64,000 nucleotides of DNA from Romanomermis culicivorax (Eukaryota > Nematoda > Enoplea > Mermithida > Mermithidae): the NCBI GenBank assembly GCA_963922205.1, contig CAWUHX010000005.1, forward strand, positions 930,001-994,000. Reading direction: 5' to 3'. The stretch's first letter is position 1. Each line of letters opens with the position of its first letter. This document shows positions 18,696 through 30,119 of the stretch, piece after piece. The position numbers and the translations under genes are program-made. The notes below the pieces were generated by a model that did no database searches, was not told the DNA's origin, and saw only the letters and a program-made list of their open reading frames with translations.

Positions 18696-21600
18696 AGTTT
18701 TGTGCGACTGGGAAACACGACCATCCCATGCACTGGCGTACAGTACCATCCCTTAGGAAGACGTGGTGGTATTCATTTGGATCAAAATCTCATTTTGCCG
18801 CCCTGTTCGGTTATTCAATTGTCCGTTCCCCTTTCGGACATGTATAAAGGCGTGCCTGTGGTTCAGTTTGAACCCAGCAACACCCTAGTTCAAAAAGCAG
18901 GAGTCTGTTTTGCAGCTTCAGTTTCACCGAATATTGAGGGCAGAATTCGAATCTCGGTTATGAATCCCCTAACGGATGAAATAAAGCTTTTTCAAAACAC
19001 TTGTGTGGGCAGCATAAAAAATTTCGCTTCAAAAACAGAAAAAATTCACAGCATGCAACCTGAAGTAGCAAAAACTGAAAACATAAATGAAAAGAAAAAT
19101 TTCAAAAAATGGTTGGTTGATAATATCAATTTGACCAATACTGACCTCAATGAAGAAGAGAAAAACATGATTGTGGAAATTCTAGCCCAATATCCCAACC
19201 TGTATGCTACCGATAAATCCGACACGGGTCGTACTTCCTTAGTTGAACACAGGATTGATACGCAGGGTAATACACCAGTGAAACGACCCCTTTTTCGTAC
19301 TGCCCCCAAAGAAAAAGAAATAATTCAAGAAGAAATCAACAAACTTAAGCAAAGTGGGATCATCAGCAAAAGCCAATCCCCTTGGTGTACTAATACGATT
19401 TTAGTACGGAAAAAAGATGGTGGTTACCGTCTTTGCATTGATTTCGGTGGGTTGAACAATGTGACTAAAAAGGACTCATACCCTTTACCTCGCATCGATG
19501 ACATTTTTGATGCCTTGTGGGGTATGCGTTACTTCACAACCCTCGATCAGGCCAACGCATATTACACCATCCCCATCGCGGAGGGCGATCGGGAAAAGAC
19601 GGCATTCAATTGCCCTTCGGGCCAATACCATTTCAATTATTAGCCCTTTGGCCTATGCAATGCACCAGCTAGTTTTCAACGCCTAATGGACGTTCTTCTG
19701 TCGGGTTTACAGTGGCAGACATGCCTTGTTTACCTGGATGACGTTCTTATTTTTGCAAAAACTCACAAAGAAATGCTTATGCGCCTAGATGAAATTTTGG
19801 GCCGCTTGGACAAAGCTGGCCTTAAACTAAGGCTTGGAAAATGCAAATTCTCACAGTCATCTGTCCAATATTTGGGACACGTCATAAATGAAACTGGAAT
19901 CCTGCCTGATCCACAAAAGGTTAAAGCAATTCTGGAAATTCCAGCTCCAAGAACTGTCAAAGAAGTGAAGTCATTCCTGGGGCTACCATCTTATTATCGG
20001 AGGTTCATTCGGAACTGCTCACAAGTTGCTAACCCTTTGACAAAACTTCTCAAAAAGATGCTACTTTTGAATGGGGCCCAGATCAACAAAAAGCATTCGA
20101 AACTTTGAAGGCACACCTCATATCAGCACCCATCTTGCATCATCCAAATTTTTCAAAACCGTTCATACTCCAAACGGACGCTTCCCTTTTAGGTGTGGGA
20201 GCCTTTTAGGTGTGGGAGCCGTCCTTCCTCCGAACATCCCATTGCTTTTGCTAGCAGAGGATTGAAACCTGCTGAAAAAAACTATCCAATAACCGAACTC
20301 GAAACTCTTGCAGTCGTCAAATTTGTAAACTATTTCCGACCCTATCTTTTTCAGCAGGAGGTCATTATTCACACTGACCACACTGCGGTTAACGCGGTTC
20401 TCAAGAAAGAGAACCCCAATTCCCGAATCGTTCGGTGGGGACTTGCATTAGCAAGTTTCAAATTGAATATCCAGCCCAAAAGGGGCTCAGCCAATAGAAA
20501 TGCAGATGCAGTTTCCAGGTTCCCATTAAAAGATGCAGAACCAGCATTTGATATCGAAAATTTGGAAACTAGACCAGAATTAAATATGATAAACATCGAA
20601 CCTGAAAACAGAATCCTTGCCCTTGGATATGGGCTTGAGGATGAAATTGACGAAAATCAGGAAATAATCAAAAACTTAGCGGAACTTCAACTTTCTGACC
20701 CTGATACACGACAAATCATCAATGAAATTAATAAGGGTCCAGATGCAAAAATAAACGACGTTTACATCATCCAAAATAATCTGTTATACCGGAAATTCGA
20801 AAATGAATATAAAATCTACGTTCCAAAATCATTCCGCCTGGAAATCCTAAAATCGCATCACGATAGCAAATTTGCAGGCCATTTTTCCTCCCGGAAAACT
20901 TATGAAAATGTGCGACAACGATACTTTTGGCCTCAAATGCGGAAATTTGTGGAAGAATATTGCCAAACTTGTCAAAAGTGCCAATTCAACAAGCCTACTA
21001 GACATGCGATCAAAGCTGATTTGGTTCCAGTTCAGGCTTCACAACCATTTGAGCGAGTGGGATTGGACTGCATGGGTCCTCTCCCCATTTCCAGCAACAG
21101 AAACCGTTATGTTGTAGTTTTTATCGACTATTTTACTAAATACATGGAAGCCTTTGCTACCCCTAACATAACGTCACAGACAATCGCTTCTCTTTTTGTC
21201 GAAAAAATTGTTTGTCATCATGGAGCCCCAAGAATCATTCATTGTGACAGGGCTTCCGATTTCACATCACAACTTTTTACAAATATTACAAAGTTATGCA
21301 ACACAGAAAAAGTACACACTACCCCCTATCATCCGATGGGTAATGGAGAAGTAGAAAGGTGCAATCAAACCCTCGTTACCTGTATTCGCATGTACGTGAA
21401 TGAAAATCATTCAGATTGGGATGATTATCTTCCCTACGCGGTATTTTCTACAAATGTTCATAAAACTGAAAGCAGGGGTTATTCACCTTTCCAACTCGTG
21501 TATGGGCGACAACCCTTGCTGCCATCTGATGCAGCATTCAGTCTCAAAAAGTCACCCTATATGGTTGATCTCAGCGAATATGCCAACGAAATAAAAAATC

Positions 21601-22049
21601 ACTTGTCAAAAGCATTTGAAAACGTACAGGCCACCCTGTTGGCTTCACAAAATTGGTACTCAGAACAGTACAACAAAAAATCACACAATGTACAATATCA
21701 AACTGGAGACCTAATCCTTCGGAAAACTAGACTCGTTCGTAAAAATCAGAGTCCTAAGCTAGTCTCGCAGCAGCATGGACCATACAAAGTCGTCAAAGTT
21801 GCATATCCAAATGTCGAAATTGAGCACCCGGATACACGGAAACTTTACAAATTGCACGTTAATGACACTGTCCGGTTCCATCCCCGCATCTCTGCCGTCC
21901 ATCGTACCACATCATCTAACCAGTCCAGCAACGTCAAACGTGTCAGACATCATCAACAATCAGTCGGCTCGATTTGGCGTCATTGCTTTAGTCGGCACGG
22001 CGTCAAAACCATGGGAGAAGGTTGCGACCGAGGGCGTTCGCCTTTGTAA
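18696..22049 (+). pseudogene. pol: gypsy pol: reverse transcriptase, RNase H, integrase
   Basis: Pol continues in the gag-env-pro frame after TAA 18,693-18,695. RT blocks are clear: SPWCTNTILVRKKDGG, LDQANAYY, PFGLCNAPASFQRL and the catalytic YLDD (about 19,733). RNase H includes the TDAS and ITELETLAVV region; integrase has an HHCC zinc site (20,857-20,985) and a D-D-E core (GLDCMGPL at ~21,064, HCDRASDF at ~21,241, GEVERCNQ at ~21,346). Lesions: TAG 19,641-19,643 inside RT, a one-base frameshift near 20,057, a 17-bp tandem duplication 20,187-20,220 and a one-base loss near 20,228 in RNase H. From 20,193 the integrase frame is open to 22,049. The copy cannot make an intact polymerase. Confidence 0.9.
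20187..20220 (+). repeat. 17-bp tandem duplication disrupting RNase H
   Basis: The unit TTTTAGGTGTGGGAGCC occurs twice back to back (20,187-20,203 and 20,204-20,220). Seventeen bases is not a multiple of three, so this breaks the RNase H frame right after its TDAS motif. It looks like replication slippage. Confidence 0.85.
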
Positions 22050-22058
22050 GGAGGGGAA
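22047..22058 (+). other. polypurine tract
   Basis: GTAAGGAGGGGAA-type purine run directly abutting the 3' LTR start TGTCA at 22,059. This is the expected plus-strand primer position. Confidence 0.75.
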
Positions 22059-22536
22059 TGTCAAGGAGTGCAAAAATTTGTATAATTTTTATGTAAGTTT
22101 TCGCGAAAATATTTATTCCTCATTTTCTCGTCACATGTACAATAATTAGAAATCCATTAGTGTTCTCTATTGTTTTCAAGAGTCTGGGTTCCTAGTTGGA
22201 AACCAGACTATTTTTCAAGTACTTTGTTATTGTCACATATTTTCGTACTTGTAATTTACTCAGCAGGAAACAAAAAGATTGGCACATGTTAAAAACAAAA
22301 AACACTTTTCCTCAACATACAAAAATGGGTTCATATGTTTTGAACCCTCTGACAAATTGGAAACTAATTATGCACAGCGGGGCTCCCAGAACCACGCCCC
22401 AAGAAAGTGGATGTTGACTCGAAAATGGAAGAAGAGTGGTTCTTCTTTCAGTCTTTTGGTTCTGCAGTTTTCGAGTTGGCTGGTTGGACTTTACGGGATT
22501 ACGCTCGCTGTTTTAGTGTGCTGGAACATTACGCGA
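22059..22536 (+). repeat. 3' LTR of gypsy element, truncated
   Basis: Nearly identical to the first 478 bases of the 5' LTR, then breaks within the CpG-rich motif array at ACGCGA. Loss of the second half removes the 3' end and the target duplication. Confidence 0.85.
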
Positions 22537-22572
22537 AGCATTTCAAGAACAGACTATAGAGTAAAATTTTTC

Positions 22573-22920
22573 GTATTTTTCCGTTGTGATGAGTAAATTA
22601 ACCTCACATAATAAGATTTTGATCCAGATCAATATTTTTGATCCGGATCAAATTTTTTTCATCTAGATCGAATTTCTCTCGAATTTTTTCGTTGTGATGA
22701 GTATTTTCACGTCACATAAATAGATTTTGATCCAGATAAATATTTTTGATCTGGACCACATTGTTTGCTCTAGATCAGATCATTTCGAATTTTTTCGTTG
22801 TGATGAGTATTTTCACGTCACACAATCAGATTTTGATCCAGATCGGTATTTCTGATCCAGATCAAGGTTTTTTGATCTAGATCGAATTATTTCGAATTTT
22901 TTCGTTGTGATGAGTATGCA
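22573..22920. repeat. ~107-bp minisatellite with paired GATC-type palindromes
   Basis: Three-plus units, anchored by TTTTTTCGTTGTGATGAGTA at about 22,573, 22,681, 22,787 and 22,894 (periods 106-108). Each unit carries two to three short near-palindromes of the type GATCCAGATC, GATCCGGATC and CTAGATCGAA. It begins about 37 bases after the truncated LTR. Confidence 0.8.
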
Positions 22921-22969
22921 ATTCATCGAAACCTTATTTCTACAGGTTAGAACAAAAACTTAGCATGTG

Positions 22970-23610
22970 TTTTGTAAAAGTTTGTAAAAGAATTTTGAAA
23001 AAGAAAATTTTGTAAAAGGATTCAATCATCCCCAGTAACATCTATGAGATGTTGAACATCTGATAGTATGGTAGGTAAGCCATTTATGTTGCATTCTGGC
23101 TTAATTATGGAATTTTTATTCAGTTGGTTCAATTACATAAGGAAGTCTCTTTTGCAGGTGTACATAAAGAAGAGAAGAGCTTTGAAACATCATGTCCACG
23201 GGATGACAGAAAATTAATGTATGTGAAAAATTTTTTATGGATCTAGGTCCATGTGTATAGTTTTTATATGTGAATACATAAACTGTTTTTATTGCAATTT
23301 TGTGTACGGATCCGGATCCGTCTATAATGTTAGTTGAGCAAACATTAACCAGTTTTGCCATTTTGTATTTGTGCGTCAATAGGTGAATGAATTACACATT
23401 TTTTACAGTTATTATGAATTTGTTTTGACTTTTTACCGTTATCTATTATTGATTTGTCAACTTTAATGATGTGCAATTAAAATGCTTGCTAATATATGTG
23501 CTCTATTGTGCAATCAAGAATCGGCATAATTTTCTGCCTGACTGGATTAAAGAAATGATCAGGTTAGTCATTGAACAAATTATTTGTCTTCGATTCCATG
23601 ACTCTTTATA
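22970..23610. repeat. extra partial unit of the dispersed repeat
   Basis: 22,970-23,270 resembles 7,070-7,380 and 24,225-24,530 (shared blocks such as TTCAATTACATAA and GTGTACATAAAGAAGAG), so part of the repeat unit is present twice about 1.25 kb apart in this locus. 23,270-23,610 holds nothing else I recognise. Confidence 0.55.
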
Positions 23611-23719
23611 TATTTGTGTATAAAAAAATTAGGAGGAAATGTAAAAGGATTGAATAACCACCAGGAAATGTTATGGTAATATTTGCCATAAGCAGCTAAT
23701 TCCGAAATGGGAAAATTGA

Positions 23720-23773
23720 TGGAACACTAGTTGAGTCAATGATTTTATATTCCCGTTTGGTCTGTTCAAATCC
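23720..23773 (+). repeat. degenerate tRNA-like unit (copy B, unit 1)
   Basis: TGGAACACTAGTTGAG (A-box-like) and GTTCAAATCC at 23,764-23,773 (B-box-like). Counterpart of 6566-6622. Confidence 0.45.
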
Positions 23774-24625
23774 TGGTGAATATATATGTCATTCATGTAT
23801 ATAATAAAAATATGTGGTGAAACATTGTATGTACAGGTTAATACAGAATAAAAGCACCTAAAATGGAATATTTGAATTTGTATTATGTTAAACTGCACCT
23901 GCAGGTTTGAATGACCAATTTTTACTTAAAATCCGACCTGGACTCATCGTAATACGTTGGAAACATATTTATATTATCAGAAATTTTAAAAAAACAGTAG
24001 TCCAGCCGTAAATAAAGCATTTAATTGCTTATCAAATCAGATGCATGTGGTTTAACGTCAGCATAACCAACAGTAGCTATCCTACTGTCATGTTTGTCTT
24101 AATTTCCACTTGTATATCTATCTACTGGATTTTAATTAAACATTAAATCCACTGGTTGAAACAAATATTTAGCAAGTTTTTTCAGTTTGTCTATTTATCC
24201 CACATGATCGGGTTACCTTGAAAAGTTTGTAAAAGAATTGTGAAGAAGAAAATTTTGTAAAACGATTAAACAAGAACTGTGAGGTGAATTCAATAATCCT
24301 GACTAACATCGATTCAATGTTCAACATCTGATAGTACGGTAGTTAAGCCATTGATATTGCATTCTTTTTTTTGTTATGGGATTTTTATTCAGTTGGTTCA
24401 ATTACATAACAAAGTCTCTTGTGCAGGTGTACATAAAGAAGAGAAAAGCATTGAAACATCATATAAACGGGATGACAGGAAATAAAAGCATGTGGAAAAA
24501 GTTTACGGATCTGGATCTGTGTGTATAGTTTTTATATGAATGGGTTTTGTCGATGTTTAACTTAAACTGCAAAAGGATTGAACAACCTCAAGGTTAAACA
24601 TCCTAGTCGACAAAATGAACTTTGA

Positions 24626-24679
24626 TAGAACAGTGGTCAAGTCGTCGATATGAAATTCCTATTTGGTTTGTTCAAATCC
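24626..24679 (+). repeat. degenerate tRNA-like unit (copy B, unit 2)
   Basis: TAGAACAGTGGTCAAG (A-box-like) and GTTCAAATCC at 24,670-24,679. Counterpart of 7476-7528. Confidence 0.45.
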
Positions 24680-25506
24680 TAATGAGCCCATATATGGCAC
24701 ATGTATATAAATATGAGGAAACTGTTGGAACATCAAATTGACAGGTTGGCGCGAATTTTTAATGTGTGTCAAAAACCACATTGGAAGTAGGCAAGTGCAG
24801 TCACCAGATCAATACATTTTGTTGTCAAAACTGAAATACATTTCCATTCCGTTATTTTCATGTTTCAACAGGAAAGTTGAAAATATATACATGATTGTTT
24901 CTCAGCCAGTATGATAGAATGGTGGTTAAATCATTGAAATAATGTTTAGCCCATTCTATTTTTGTTATTTTGAATAAAAAGATAATTCAAATGAAAAAAA
25001 TCAAAATTTTTTTTGAAGAATTCAAATGAATTAAAAATGAAAAAATGTTATAAAAATGCGGTCTAACGGCAGTTTAATTCTATTAAATTCTATTAATTTA
25101 AATGGAATTTTTTTATATATCCATGTTTTCGTATGAAACTTAAAAACTATGGGTTGGAAGATAATTAATGCATATAGTCAGAAACCCCATAAAACGAGTT
25201 GGAAGAGTGATGGATTATCTATTTTTCATTCAATCACAGGATTCCTATTAGTATGTATATGTACCAATTTTTATTTACATTTAAACAAACAACTATGTTC
25301 ATGAAATGTAACACAAATAAAGTAAAAAAATGAAGAAAAGTAAAAACATAAAAAAATGAAACAAAAGAAAAGACAAAAAATAAACAAAATAAGTGATGTA
25401 AAATAATAAAATTGAATAATAAAATAAAATAATTGACAAAACTCGAAAAACATAGCATAAATATAAAACAAAAAGGAAAAATGTACATCGAGTTACTATA
25501 CAAATA

Positions 25507-25649
25507 CAATAAAATTTTAACAATGAATAATAGGCGAGATAAAATTTATGAAGCCATAAAATTTTGACAATGACTAAAGGCGAGATAAAATTTATAAACC
25601 AATAAAATTTTAACAAACAATAACAGGCGAGATAAAAATTTAAACTTTT
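25507..25649. repeat. 47-bp tandem repeat, three units
   Basis: GGCGAGATAAAA recurs at about 25,532, 25,579 and 25,626, each within a 47-bp unit containing AATAAAATTTTAACAA. It lies at the end of dispersed repeat copy B. Confidence 0.75.
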
Positions 25650-26300
25650 GATAAAAAATTTTAAAACAAAGCTATGAAAAATTACATGAGGTATCGAAAC
25701 CAGTAAATAAAAAAACAAGAGAAAATTAAGACAAACAATTAAAAATATTATTTAACAGTCTAAAAAATACAAGGCATATTGTAAAAAATGCCCATTTCCA
25801 TTACCTTCTGTTACCCATTCCCTTCTTTCCTGCGAATCATCGCAAAGGAAATACTCTTTTGTCCTAGTCCCGGGGCGAAGGAGGATGCATGCAAAGTGGT
25901 TGCTGATATTAACGATAACAGACAACAGATGGTATCTGAAAAATGTAGAGTGAAAAAAAACCAAAACCCAACACCAGTTTGTTTTTACCATCGTCGATCA
26001 AACATCAACTCTGTCAGCAATTCAAAAACGTCATCAAATGGTGTGTTGCACAAGTAAACTGGCAGCAGCATGAGTCGCTGTTGCATTGTGAAGGTAGGTG
26101 CAAAATGGACATTTTGCTGACCTGTTGTCATGCCTTTGTTCATATGTTTGCTTGTGTTTGCGGAGTTGTTTATTTTGCAAAATTTTCCATCATTTTAGGT
26201 ACTACAACATTAGGTACTACAACATGCAAAAAAAAATAAAAATGTAAAACCTTATTTAAATTTTCCAAATTTTTAGAAAAATGTTGAAATTTAATTAAAA
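25650..26300. other. no gene recognised
   Basis: A short non-AT-rich island (about 25,790-26,160) shows overlapping open frames on both strands with no recognisable motif. TAGGTACTACAACAT is repeated at about 26,196 and 26,211. Confidence 0.4.
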
Positions 26301-26308
26301 TGTGTATA

Positions 26309-26675
26309 GAAATGTCCGGCGTGCTTAAAAACCATCGGAAAACAATTTTTGGAAACCCCAAATGCAAATTTTGACTTTAAAAAATGAGTGATCCGTATAG
26401 GCTACCCACGGATCACCTAAATTTCTGACTCAAAATTGTCGAAAAAAGTTGGAGAACTTGTTCAAACCACCCACCAGGGTCAGGGGAACCCGTTAAAACC
26501 AAAATTTTAAAATTTTAAAATTATTCACAATTTAATAAAAAAAATTAAATTTTTTCAAAATCATAATAGAAATGTCGGATGTGCTTAGAAACGTTGGAAA
26601 ACAAGTTTCCCAAACCCCGAACGCAATATTTGACTCTAAAAAATGAGTGATCCATATCGGCTACCCACAGATCAG
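26309..26675. repeat. ~108-bp direct repeat pair, 260 bp apart
   Basis: 26,309-26,416 and 26,569-26,675 are diverged direct repeats sharing AAAAAATGAGTGATCC and GGCTACCCAC. The first contains an imperfect palindrome GTGATCCGT...ACGGATCAC. It lies just beyond the 3' end of the MULE-like gene, so it could be part of that element's terminus. Confidence 0.6.
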
Positions 26676-26876
26676 TTCATTTTCAAACTAACAAAAGTTT
26701 GTAAAATTTGAGGAAGTTGATAACGGGAACACTTCGAAAGAAAAATTGTAAAGTGTTAAAATTTTTAAATTGGGGATGAAATTTAAAAAAACAACTTTTT
26801 TCCCCAATTTTTTTGATTTATTTCCTATTGTTATTTGTCCAAAAATTGCAACTGATTAAAAAGCAAAAGACTTACA

Positions 26877-27190
26877 TTGCGTAGCCTGTAATTTCTTGTG
26901 TATTAATTCGCATCCGGCATTTGGCTATGGAACACTCGCTATGGCATTGTAGAGTGTACATGCAGGTGACCTGACGCAAAAAAAACTTGTTGGCAGCACC
27001 ATATAAATCGATTAACTTTGTGCCCGAGCTGTTAATGGTTATCATTTCTTCTGGTACCGCATTTTTGTGGAAGTGTAAGTAGTTGACCCATTCCAATGCA
27101 GCTACCCTGAATTTGTGTTGAAGCGCCATTGTCAAAGTGTTTTTCAACATTGACAATTCGATGGGTAGCTGTAATGTTCTAAAATAATTC
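26877..27190 (-). CDS. terminal exon-like ORF near the MULE locus, unknown function
   Basis: Bounded by an acceptor-like attatttta g at about 27,192 and a strong donor (GCAAT/GTAAGTC) at about 26,877. The open stretch reads QLPIELSMLKNTLTMALQHKF, EWVNYLHFHKN and a Cys/His cluster (TCMYTLQCHSECSIAKC). I do not recognise the domain. The presence of a donor implies a further exon downstream which I cannot find. Confidence 0.35.
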
Positions 27191-27429
27191 ATGAATGTTA
27201 TGTAACATAGCATTTAAATTACCTGTTGCAGGAATTTTGGGCAAAACTTTGCTTTAATATAGAATGTCGTTAGGCCAGGATCGATTGTACAAGTTTTCTG
27301 TAGTTGGTATTTTGTCAGAGCTGAATTGATTCACCATGAATTTGGGAAATAGTGACGAATGAAACAATGCGCACATTCCCAATAAAATTCACTTTCAGGA
27401 TTTTTTTCAATTGTTTTTAAGTGAAAAAT

Positions 27430-27685
27430 AAATTTGGGAAATATTTTTGCACTCCGGATGGTACCATATTCAGCAAATGTCTTCAACTTGTGCATCACAT
27501 TCAAGCATGTGATTCACTGTTTTATCCACTTGACATTCGCAGAATGTCCACTTTGGATCTTTCGATTTTAGTGTTATGTTCAATAAAGCCTCATTGTCAA
27601 CATTGCTAAGGCTGCCGATTATGTTCTCATCCCCTTCTGCTTCCATATTGGAGAGGTTGTTGCTAATTAGCGTTTGTAAGTCCAT
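27430..27685 (-). pseudogene. PHD-finger-like segment
   Basis: From ATG 27,685 the frame reads MDLQTLISNNLSNMEAEGD and then WTFCECQVDKTVNHMLECD...EDIC, a TGA at about 27,470, and IWYHPECKNIS in the same frame. C-x-C ... M-x-E-C ... C-x-W-[YF]-H-x2-C is the pattern of a PHD finger, a chromatin-reading zinc module. The TGA falls between the third and fourth metal-ligand groups. It probably belongs to the C-terminus of the MULE locus protein. Confidence 0.45.
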
Positions 27686-28134
27686 CTAAATGCAAACATT
27701 TAATTAATTTAACTAAAAATTATTTCAAATAAACTTCAATTATTATTACTGGTTTGGGTCACATTTCACGTAATTTATATGAGTCTTCGTTTTCATCACA
27801 GGATGGAATTTGTGAATCTATTATGATTGTAGCCCCAGTACTGTTGATCTCTTTTCCTAAACAGAAAATGTAAATGTGAAAAAAATAATTCGGAATATGT
27901 AAGTTTATTAGATGATAAAAGTGTAGATCCTAGTGGGGTTTAATGTTTACCTTTTTGTATTTAGAGCTTCAGTGGTTTGTGATTGTGAATCAACCAAAAC
28001 TGTAGCCTGTGAGTTGAAATTGGGCGGAGATGCATTACCATTGTTATCGAATGGTTCACATTCTTCTTCTATGCATCTGAATAATATGTACATTTGAAAT
28101 TTGACCACAATGATAACAAATAAAATTTAACCAC

Positions 28135-28596
28135 TTACTCAAGTTGTTTTATATTTAATCGACCGGCATCATAAGCACAATTAGTTGTTTCTGCTGGATG
28201 CTCATGGAAATTTGTAAAATCGCTATTATTTTTTTCCATGAGGTCACTTTGGGAATCGTAATCACAAGTAGCTGTTTCTACTTGAGTGTCGAAATCAAAA
28301 TCTTTTTTAGTGGGCTTCCCTATTTTGTCGTCATAATCACAAGTAGCTGTTTCTACTTGAGTGTGGAAATCAAAATCGTTTGTAGCAGGCTTCCCAATTT
28401 TGATGTCGTCAGCACAAGTAGCTGTCTCTACTTGAGTGTGGGCGGGCTTCCTGATTTTGACATCATCATCACAAGTAGCTGTTTCTAATTGAGTTTCGGA
28501 CTCTTCATCGCCAAATTCAATATCAGTAACTTTTGGCTTGACATTCTTGAAGTCCTCCTTGGGAGGACGTTTACGTCCCAACTTTGACTTGCTCAT
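28135..28596 (-). CDS. acidic repeat protein segment of the MULE locus
   Basis: A 153-codon open frame starting MSKSKLGRKRPPKEDF, directly downstream of the SWIM exon. It carries four near-identical units built on TQVETATC (one is TQLETATC), each followed by an acidic linker and usually KIGKP. The DNA repeat is also visible on the plus strand as CACAAGTAGCTGTTTCTACT. The conserved Cys at each unit end suggests spaced metal-binding or disulfide positions, but no family is recognised. The frame is intact, unlike its neighbours. It may be an exon of the MULE protein or a separate small gene. Confidence 0.45.
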   Translation of the reverse strand: MSKSKLGRKRPPKEDFKNVKPKVTDIEFGDEESETQLETATCDDDVKIRKPAHTQVETATCADDIKIGKPATNDFDFHTQVETATCDYDDKIGKPTKKDFDFDTQVETATCDYDSQSDLMEKNNSDFTNFHEHPAETTNCAYDAGRLNIKQLE

Positions 28597-28639
28597 CTTT
28601 CATTTGTCTGCACGTTGCAAAGTAGTGATGTTTCGCTGT

Positions 28640-29227
28640 TGGCCTTTACCGTGACTGGTAAATTGCAAGACAAATGAGTGGCTATCAAGTGGGTACATGC
28701 CTTGTCGCCACAACTGCAGCTGTTAGGGTTGAATCCAATTAGATAGACGTTGCCATTTTCAGTTAGGTTGAAGCACTAGAAAAAAGTTGTAAACTAATTA
28801 AAAAATATAGACAACCAAGTCAATAACTAAATTATGAATTATTACCCTTGATAGTGTGTCATGCACCACCTTTCCATTTTTGACTAAAAATTGACTAATT
28901 CGGAAATTTGAATCAGCATCTCTGTTGGGATGTGATTTTGGCTCTACCTGCTTGGGTAGCTGTACTCAAACTTGGCCAAATCGACATTATTGTAAAATTT
29001 TTAACGGTTGGATTGTTTCTCTTTTCGACATTTAGTTTGCAGGCCTCAGAGGAATGTGGGTGTTGAGCTTGAAATCCCCCAGTCCATATTTGGCTCAGTC
29101 ATAATCAAGGTTGTAATATCGGAAAAGGTTGTAGAAAGCCAGAATGGCCACATTGATGGGCATTTCTCTCCAAGAAGTCCAGGTCTTGAGGACTTTGTAG
29201 AAACTTTCACTGGCGTTGGTCGTTAGG
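28640..29227 (-). pseudogene. MULE C-terminal exons with SWIM zinc finger
   Basis: An acceptor (atattttag) precedes LTTNASESFYKVLKTWTSW at 29,227-29,170, a hallmark region after the MULE core, followed by YYNLDYD, a TGA and AKYGLGDFKL. A second exon (~28,970-28,850) reads QLPKQVEPKSHPNRD and FRISQFLVKNGKVVHDTLS. A third (from 28,777, acceptor ttttttctag) reads NVYLIGFNPNSCSCGDKACTHLIAT in pieces, giving a C-x-C-x4-C-x-H SWIM finger, a DNA- or protein-binding module common in MULE transposases. Exon ends are approximate. Confidence 0.6.
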
Positions 29228-30119
29228 CCTAAAATATGTATTTAAATAAATTGATTAAAACTATAAATTATTCAATTAATTAATAAGTGACTTTCTTAAA
29301 TGCTTGTAAATTAGAACCGAAGAAATTTTTTCCAAAATTTTAATTAATTAATGGCATTTTTTGAGTTACAAATAAAATGTAAAAATTACACTAATGTGTG
29401 TATCAGTCTTAAGCTTTTGACGTATGGGAACATTTTTTTGTACAGATGTGTAATGTACAAAAAAAACCTGATCTGTACGTGTGTTGAAACTAATATACCT
29501 GAGAAGCTAGAGTACAACCCGATTGGTTCTAACACCCACTTTCCACATGTTCGAAAAGCTGGTGCAATGGACAAATGTTGTATTTGTAAATGAGTTGGGG
29601 GCTGATGAGTCACAGCAGGATTGGGATCCCAGGGTTGGTCCTCAATGTACATGTTTCCCGCACCCATGCTTACCCGATCAACTTAACTAATAATACTCAA
29701 ACCCGACACTAGTAGTCCTACCAATTAAGGAAAAGATGTTTTCCTTATTTGTCTCCCCAATTAAATATAAACCGAAAGGAGAGACCTTTTCTAATTTTAT
29801 CTTATAAAATCAAAAAACACTTACTTACAAGCGAAACAGGGCGAGAATACAAGCGAATCACTCCCATGCACTGGGAAGAAAAAAAACAAATAAAGATGTG
29901 CGTGCGGAGAGGCGGCGAGTAGAAATAAGGTGGCCAGCGGGGCACAGGTTAAAATAAAACATATATGAATAATACACAATGAGAGAGCCAGTGCACGCAT
30001 ACCGACATGCACTACAGTAAGACAAATGTTGATAGTCTGCATTGCTCACTCCACTTGGTACTTGCGAGCCTCATGCGCAGTTTGACAAAAATGATGAAAA
30101 TAGGCGGAAACACACTACA

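Larger units (their letters stand above)
13409..22536 (+). mobile_element. gypsy LTR retrotransposon with internal env-like gene
   Basis: Direct repeats starting TGTCAAGGAGTG at 13,409 and 22,059 bound an internal region encoding Gag zinc knuckles, an envelope-like glycoprotein, aspartic protease, RT, RNase H and integrase. A purine tract precedes the 3' LTR. The 3' LTR is truncated at about 22,536, so no target-site duplication can be read. The element inserted into the ATPase gene of Polinton-2 fragment A. Pol carries several lesions while the long 5' ORF is intact. Confidence 0.9.
23612..25545. repeat. dispersed repeat, copy B
   Basis: Collinear with copy A (6459-8307), with the same tRNA-like modules and the same A-rich stretch (about 25,320-25,470). 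Beyond the A-rich run it continues, like copy C, into ACTATACAAATACAATAA. Non-coding: apparent minus-strand ORFs are Phe/Tyr/Leu-rich readings of the A-rich tract. Confidence 0.7.

Noticed and set aside
25234..25718. Phe/Tyr/Leu-rich minus-strand ORFs (also near 8,100-8,340 and 63,772-63,969)
   Set aside because: They are readings of the A-rich tail of the dispersed repeat and differ in frame between copies.
28255..28500. CRISPR-like array from the regularly spaced 20-base repeats
   Set aside because: The repeats are in-frame codon repeats with similar linkers, in a eukaryotic transposon locus.
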